A DNA stretch of 37,064 nt, from NCBI GenBank assembly GCA_002296055.1, contig DBHE01000051.1, forward strand, positions 1 to 37,064, given 5' to 3'. Shown here in pieces: positions 35,041-37,064 of this stretch. The translations under genes and the position numbers were made by a program. This DNA is from Pseudomonadaceae bacterium UBA836. GTDB lineage: Bacteria > Pseudomonadota > Gammaproteobacteria > Pseudomonadales > Pseudomonadaceae. Below the pieces are notes generated by a model. That model did not search any database, was not told the DNA's origin, and saw only the letters and a list, made by a program, of their open reading frames with translations. The stretch's first letter is position 1, and every line of letters starts with the position of its first letter.

Positions 35041-35610
35041 ATGAACATTCCAAATATCCTGACCCTGATCCGGGTTGCCCTGATACCGATTTTTATCCTG
35101 CTGTTCTACATGCCGTTCCACTGGAGCTATCTGGCCGCAGCGGTGGTGTTCACGCTCGCCAGCGTGACGGACTGGCTGGACGGCTATCTGGCCCGCAAGC
35201 TGCAGCAGAGCACGCCTTTCGGCGCCTTCCTTGACCCGGTAGCCGATAAGCTGATGGTGGTGATTGCACTGGTACTGCTGGTGCAGCACCACGCCAACTT
35301 CTGGATCACCGCACCAGCGGCCATCATCATCGGCCGTGAAATTGTGATTTCCGCCTTGCGTGAGTGGATGGCAGAAATGGGCGCTCGCGCCCACGTCGCT
35401 GTCTCACAGTTGGGTAAGTACAAGACAGCGCTACAAATGGTGGCGCTGGTGGTGCTGCTGGCCAACCCACCGGTGCTGACCCTGTGGGTGGTGCTGGGCT
35501 ATATCCTGCTGGCCGCCTCTGCCGTGCTCACGCTGTGGTCGATGGTGGTTTATTTGCTTGCTGCCTGGCCGCACCTGCGCCCGGACAGTGATCAAAATTC
35601 CGCCAAATAA
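35041..35610 (+). CDS. pgsA: CDP-diacylglycerol-glycerol-3-phosphate phosphatidyltransferase
   Basis: A 189-residue membrane enzyme that makes phosphatidylglycerol phosphate, the first committed step to phosphatidylglycerol and cardiolipin. The CDP-alcohol phosphotransferase motif is intact: DGYLAR, then eight residues, [30 protein letters not shown] is the typical start. ATG 35041 is chosen over a TTG seven codons upstream, since it matches the family N-terminus. It follows uvrC by 30 bases and precedes the tRNA operon, an order conserved from enterics to pseudomonads. Confidence 0.96.
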   Translation: MNIPNILTLIRVALIPIFILLFYMPFHWSYLAAAVVFTLASVTDWLDGYLARKLQQSTPFGAFLDPVADKLMVVIALVLLVQHHANFWITAPAAIIIGREIVISALREWMAEMGARAHVAVSQLGKYKTALQMVALVVLLANPPVLTLWVVLGYILLAASAVLTLWSMVVYLLAAWPHLRPDSDQNSAK

Positions 35611-35629
35611 GTTTTTTTGAATCAATGAC

Positions 35630-35657
35630 TTGACAGGTCGGCGCAGAAGGATAGAAT
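35630..35657 (+). promoter_or_regulatory. Strong sigma-70 promoter of the tRNA operon
   Basis: TTGACA (35630-35635) and TAGAAT (35652-35657) are separated by 16 bases and followed by a GC-rich discriminator (GAGCGCCG), a feature of stable-RNA promoters under stringent control. The expected start is near 35664, about 53 bases before the decayed tRNA copy and 159 before tRNA-Gly. Confidence 0.8.
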
Positions 35658-35716
35658 GAGCGCCGTCCGATGCGGTGAACGCCTCTAGTCAGGCAGCAGT
35701 TACCGACGAAGACTTT

Positions 35717-35762
35717 GCGGGAACAGCTCTATTAGTAGAGCTCGGCCTTACGAGGTCGGAGT
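35717..35762 (+). pseudogene. Decayed tRNA-Gly copy, 5' half only
   Basis: GCGGGAACAGCTC copies the start of the functional tRNA-Gly downstream (GCGGGAATAGCTC) and keeps a D-arm (GCTC...GAGC) and an anticodon stem (CGGCC/GGTCG). The anticodon loop has six bases (TTACGA) instead of seven and no GCC anticodon, and the 3' acceptor strand and CCA are missing. The following bases do not form a T-arm in the normal place. It lies inside the tRNA transcription unit and is probably a degenerate tandem duplicate. Confidence 0.7.
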
Positions 35763-35822
35763 GGGGCGCATAGCCTCGCGAGGTCTCGCGACCCGATGGG
35801 TCAGATGAAGTAGATGTATTTT

Positions 35823-35898
<76 letters not shown>

Positions 35899-35946
35899 GT
35901 TTCATACCCTGTTGACGTCATCCACAACAGAGTAGTCCCCTTTTGA

Positions 35947-36020
35947 GGCCGGGTGGCAGAGTGGTTATGCAGCGGATTGCAAATCCGTGTACGCCGGTTC
36001 GATTCCGACCTCGGCCTCCA
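35947..36020 (+). tRNA. tRNA-Cys (GCA)
   Basis: A 74-base cloverleaf with encoded CCA. Acceptor GGCCGGG pairs with CTCGGCC (one G-U), anticodon loop TTGCAAA gives GCA at 35979-35981, and the T-loop is GTTCGATTC. It corresponds to E. coli cysT in order and lies 48 bases after tRNA-Gly. Confidence 0.96.
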
Positions 36021-36031
36021 TCTTTACTTTC

Positions 36032-36118
36032 GCCCGGATGGCGAAATTGGTAGACGCAAGGGACTTAAAATCCCTCGGATTGCAATCCGTGCCGGTTCGA
36101 CCCCGGCTCCGGGCACCA
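36032..36118 (+). tRNA. tRNA-Leu (UAA)
   Basis: An 87-base class II tRNA with long variable arm (CTCGGATTGCAATCCGT region) and encoded CCA. Anticodon stem AGGGA/TCCCT with loop CTTAAAA gives UAA at 36066-36068. Matches E. coli leuZ by position. Its 3' end is a common integration target, and the DNA that follows looks foreign. Confidence 0.96.
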
Positions 36119-36183
36119 AATTTCTCCATCAAAATCAGTAAGTTACGGCGAAAAATTTTTTTCTCATCGCGCCGCCAAGCTGC

Positions 36184-36205
36184 TTGGAAACTTTTTGGAA
36201 ACTTT
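36184..36205 (+). repeat. Tandem 11-bp direct repeat near the tRNA-Leu 3' end
   Basis: TTGGAAACTTT occurs twice back to back with no spacer, 66 bases beyond tRNA-Leu. Short direct repeats beside an attachment site are often arm-type integrase or excisionase sites; that role is inference. The 139 bases from 36119 to 36257 hold no gene. Confidence 0.55.
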
Positions 36206-36257
36206 CGACCTGATTTTCAGCAGCTCCTGGAATCTTTTCCCAGCTGACCGCAGCTAT

Positions 36258-36506
36258 TCAGTCCAAGCCTGGACGCGGAAGACCATACCTTTCTCTGTGC
36301 TCATCCAGCGCCTTGAGCTCTGCCTGAACGACCTCGTCTGAAGGTTCAGGTATCACGTCACCAGCTCGCCGGTTGGGTTCGCCTGGCAGTGTCAGCTTGC
36401 GGTTCCTGAGATTGTATCCAGTAGCTTCAGCAGACTGTTCGCCACGTGAGTAAGCCTGGATCTCTTGTCGAGCGTGTTCGTTCAGCTCTGATGGGGCGAG
36501 TGTCAT
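36258..36506 (-). CDS. Small hypothetical protein in the putative integrated element
   Basis: An 82-residue, highly charged protein (MTLAPSELNEHARQEIQ..., ...LKALDEHRERYGLPRPGLD) with no membrane segment, signal or motif that I recognise. ATG 36506 is chosen because GAGGTAG lies about eight bases upstream; a longer frame starting at 36545 would run through the inverted repeat that precedes it. It lies on the strand opposite to the tRNAs, between tRNA-Leu and the excisionase-like gene. Composition suggests a soluble helical protein. Function unknown. Confidence 0.55.
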   Translation of the reverse strand: MTLAPSELNEHARQEIQAYSRGEQSAEATGYNLRNRKLTLPGEPNRRAGDVIPEPSDEVVQAELKALDEHRERYGLPRPGLD

Positions 36507-36545
36507 TGTGCTACCTCTATCTGCCGAAACAGTTGTGTAGCACAA
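36506..36545 (-). promoter_or_regulatory. Inverted repeat at the start codon of the small hypothetical gene
   Basis: TTGTGCTAC (36506-36514) and GTAGCACAA (36537-36545) are perfect 9-bp arms with a 22-base spacer. The right-hand arm on the transcript lies between the ribosome-binding site and the ATG, including the A of the start codon. It could be an operator or an RNA hairpin that blocks translation. Confidence 0.5.
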
Positions 36546-36567
36546 GCTCAGGGGCGGGGTAGTGCGA

Positions 36568-36633
36568 GTTTGAGCTCAAACAGTGAGCCAAGCTTCCCAA
36601 GGGGGGAAGAGAACTAAGCTGCCCAGCGGGCAG
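36568..36633. repeat. Cluster of three short palindromes between the two small genes
   Basis: GTTTGAGCTCAAAC (36568-36581) is a perfect 14-bp palindrome; CTTCCC/GGGAAG (36593-36609) and CTGCCC/GGGCAG (36619-36633) are hairpins with short loops. None is followed by a T-tract in the right direction, so they are not clear terminators. Confidence 0.5.
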
Positions 36634-36644
36634 TGAACAAAAAA

Positions 36645-36863
36645 TTACTGGAACAAATAGTGCTTCTTGAAGTTCTCTACGTCATCTTCTTTGTAAACAA
36701 CTCGGCGATCAATACGCGATTTATACGGCAACAGATCATCACGTAGCCCCGTATACCGCCAGTGCCTCAGTGTGTTCTGAGAAACACCCAACCGCATAGA
36801 TGCCTCTTTAGCGCTAATGTAAACACAAGAATCTTCATTACGACTTAAAACAGCAGTACTCAT
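36645..36863 (-). CDS. Excisionase/AlpA-like small HTH DNA-binding protein
   Basis: A 72-residue protein. Residues about 15-68 form a MerR/HTH_17-type winged helix: YISAKEASMRLGVSQNTLRH, then RRVVYKEDDVENFKKH. Such proteins serve as excisionases (Xis) or as AlpA-like activators of integrase genes in prophages and integrative elements. ATG 36863 has AAAGG upstream. The gene lies 0.5 kb beyond tRNA-Leu, in AT-richer DNA with several repeats upstream (36896-37024) that it may bind. No integrase or other phage gene is inside the window, so the element type is unknown. Confidence 0.72.
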   Translation of the reverse strand: MSTAVLSRNEDSCVYISAKEASMRLGVSQNTLRHWRYTGLRDDLLPYKSRIDRRVVYKEDDVENFKKHYLFQ

Positions 36864-36895
36864 CTATTAACCTTTATTTGATAAATTGACATGCC

Positions 36896-36916
36896 GACAA
36901 CCCTCTCTCAGTTGTC
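36896..36916. promoter_or_regulatory. Inverted repeat upstream of the excisionase-like gene
   Basis: GACAAC (36896-36901) and GTTGTC (36911-36916) are perfect 6-bp arms with a 9-base spacer, lying about 33-53 bases upstream of the start codon at 36863. Likely operator within that gene's promoter region. Confidence 0.45.
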
Positions 36917-36937
36917 AATATATACGTTAATCGCCAG

Positions 36938-36986
36938 CCATAATTGCGCAAAGCCATGAATTGTATTTTTTTGTAATCCATAATTG
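36938..36986 (+). repeat. Three direct CCATAATTG repeats
   Basis: CCATAATTG at 36938-36946 and 36978-36986, and CCATGAATTG (one extra base) at 36954-36963. Starts are 16 and 24 bases apart, all in the same direction. They resemble regulator or excisionase binding arrays; function not shown. Confidence 0.55.
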
Positions 36987-37024
36987 ACTTTTTAAATTTT
37001 GCAACAGTATAGGATTCCTATACT
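36984..37024 (+). promoter_or_regulatory. Promoter-like sequence with 19-bp palindrome over the -10 region
   Basis: AGTATAGGATTCCTATACT (37006-37024) is a palindrome, symmetric except for the central base. TTGACT at 36984-36989 could be the -35 and TATAGG at 37008-37013 the -10 (18-base spacer) of a rightward promoter leading out of the window. The layout is typical of a phage-type repressor operator, possibly between divergent genes. Confidence 0.5.
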
Positions 37025-37064
37025 CACTACCTCATTCAGTAAGGGCGGCCGCAAAAACTGAGTG

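Noticed and set aside
35717..35792. Second functional tRNA gene
   Set aside because: The anticodon loop has six bases and the 3' acceptor strand, T-arm and CCA are missing.
36184..36986. CRISPR array
   Set aside because: Repeats are 9-11 bases, few in number and irregularly spaced or tandem; no repeat-spacer pattern and no cas genes.

Overview
The window looks like the chromosome of a gammaproteobacterium of the Pseudomonas/Halopseudomonas type. The main reason is the right-hand block gacA-uvrC-pgsA followed by tRNA-Gly(GCC), tRNA-Cys(GCA) and tRNA-Leu(UAA), an order shared by pseudomonads and enterics. Other pointers are the TTG start of gacA, a FadL-type porin, a DUF4212/sodium symporter pair and a high-GC coding style. 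The species cannot be fixed from sequence alone.

Layout. 1-330: the 5' end of an IS3-family element running off the left edge. 477-10087: small transport and metabolic units, most beside a dedicated regulator: DMT exporter/LysR; HxlR/FabF-like ketosynthase; a membrane protein plus XRE regulator; an AI-2E-family permease; an isomerase-SDR-TetR set; AraC/DMT exporter. 10093-12012: a Cache-type chemoreceptor. 12105-17549: an ECF sigma factor, FecR-type anti-sigma, STN-bearing TonB receptor and di-haem peroxidase (MauG/CcpA superfamily) in one minus-strand run. 17637-21559: an Fe-S helicase with an N-terminal RecB-like nuclease domain, coupled to a FAN1-type VRR-NUC nuclease. 21748-25357: a serine hydrolase, a DUF4197 protein and an MFS transporter. 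25980-32249: DUF4212 and sodium:solute symporter, FadL, a DEDDh exonuclease and a cNMP/CBS/nucleotidyltransferase protein. 32537-36118: gacA, uvrC, pgsA and the tRNA operon, which contains a decayed tRNA-Gly copy.

36119-37064: after tRNA-Leu the DNA changes character. It is AT-richer at its distal end, dense in palindromes and short repeats, and encodes a small unknown protein and an excisionase/AlpA-like DNA-binding protein. This is probably the edge of an integrated element at the tRNA-Leu gene; no integrase is inside the window.

Recurrent themes. Genes in operons are often joined by four-base GTGA or ATGA overlaps (4515, 6935, 13214, 19916, 30315, 33178), implying translational coupling. 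Several regulators sit beside clear inverted-repeat operator candidates (2894, 4941, 6252). The most interesting candidate systems are the ECF-controlled TonB receptor coupled to a di-haem enzyme, the two-nuclease DNA repair operon, and the repeat-rich element edge at the right end.
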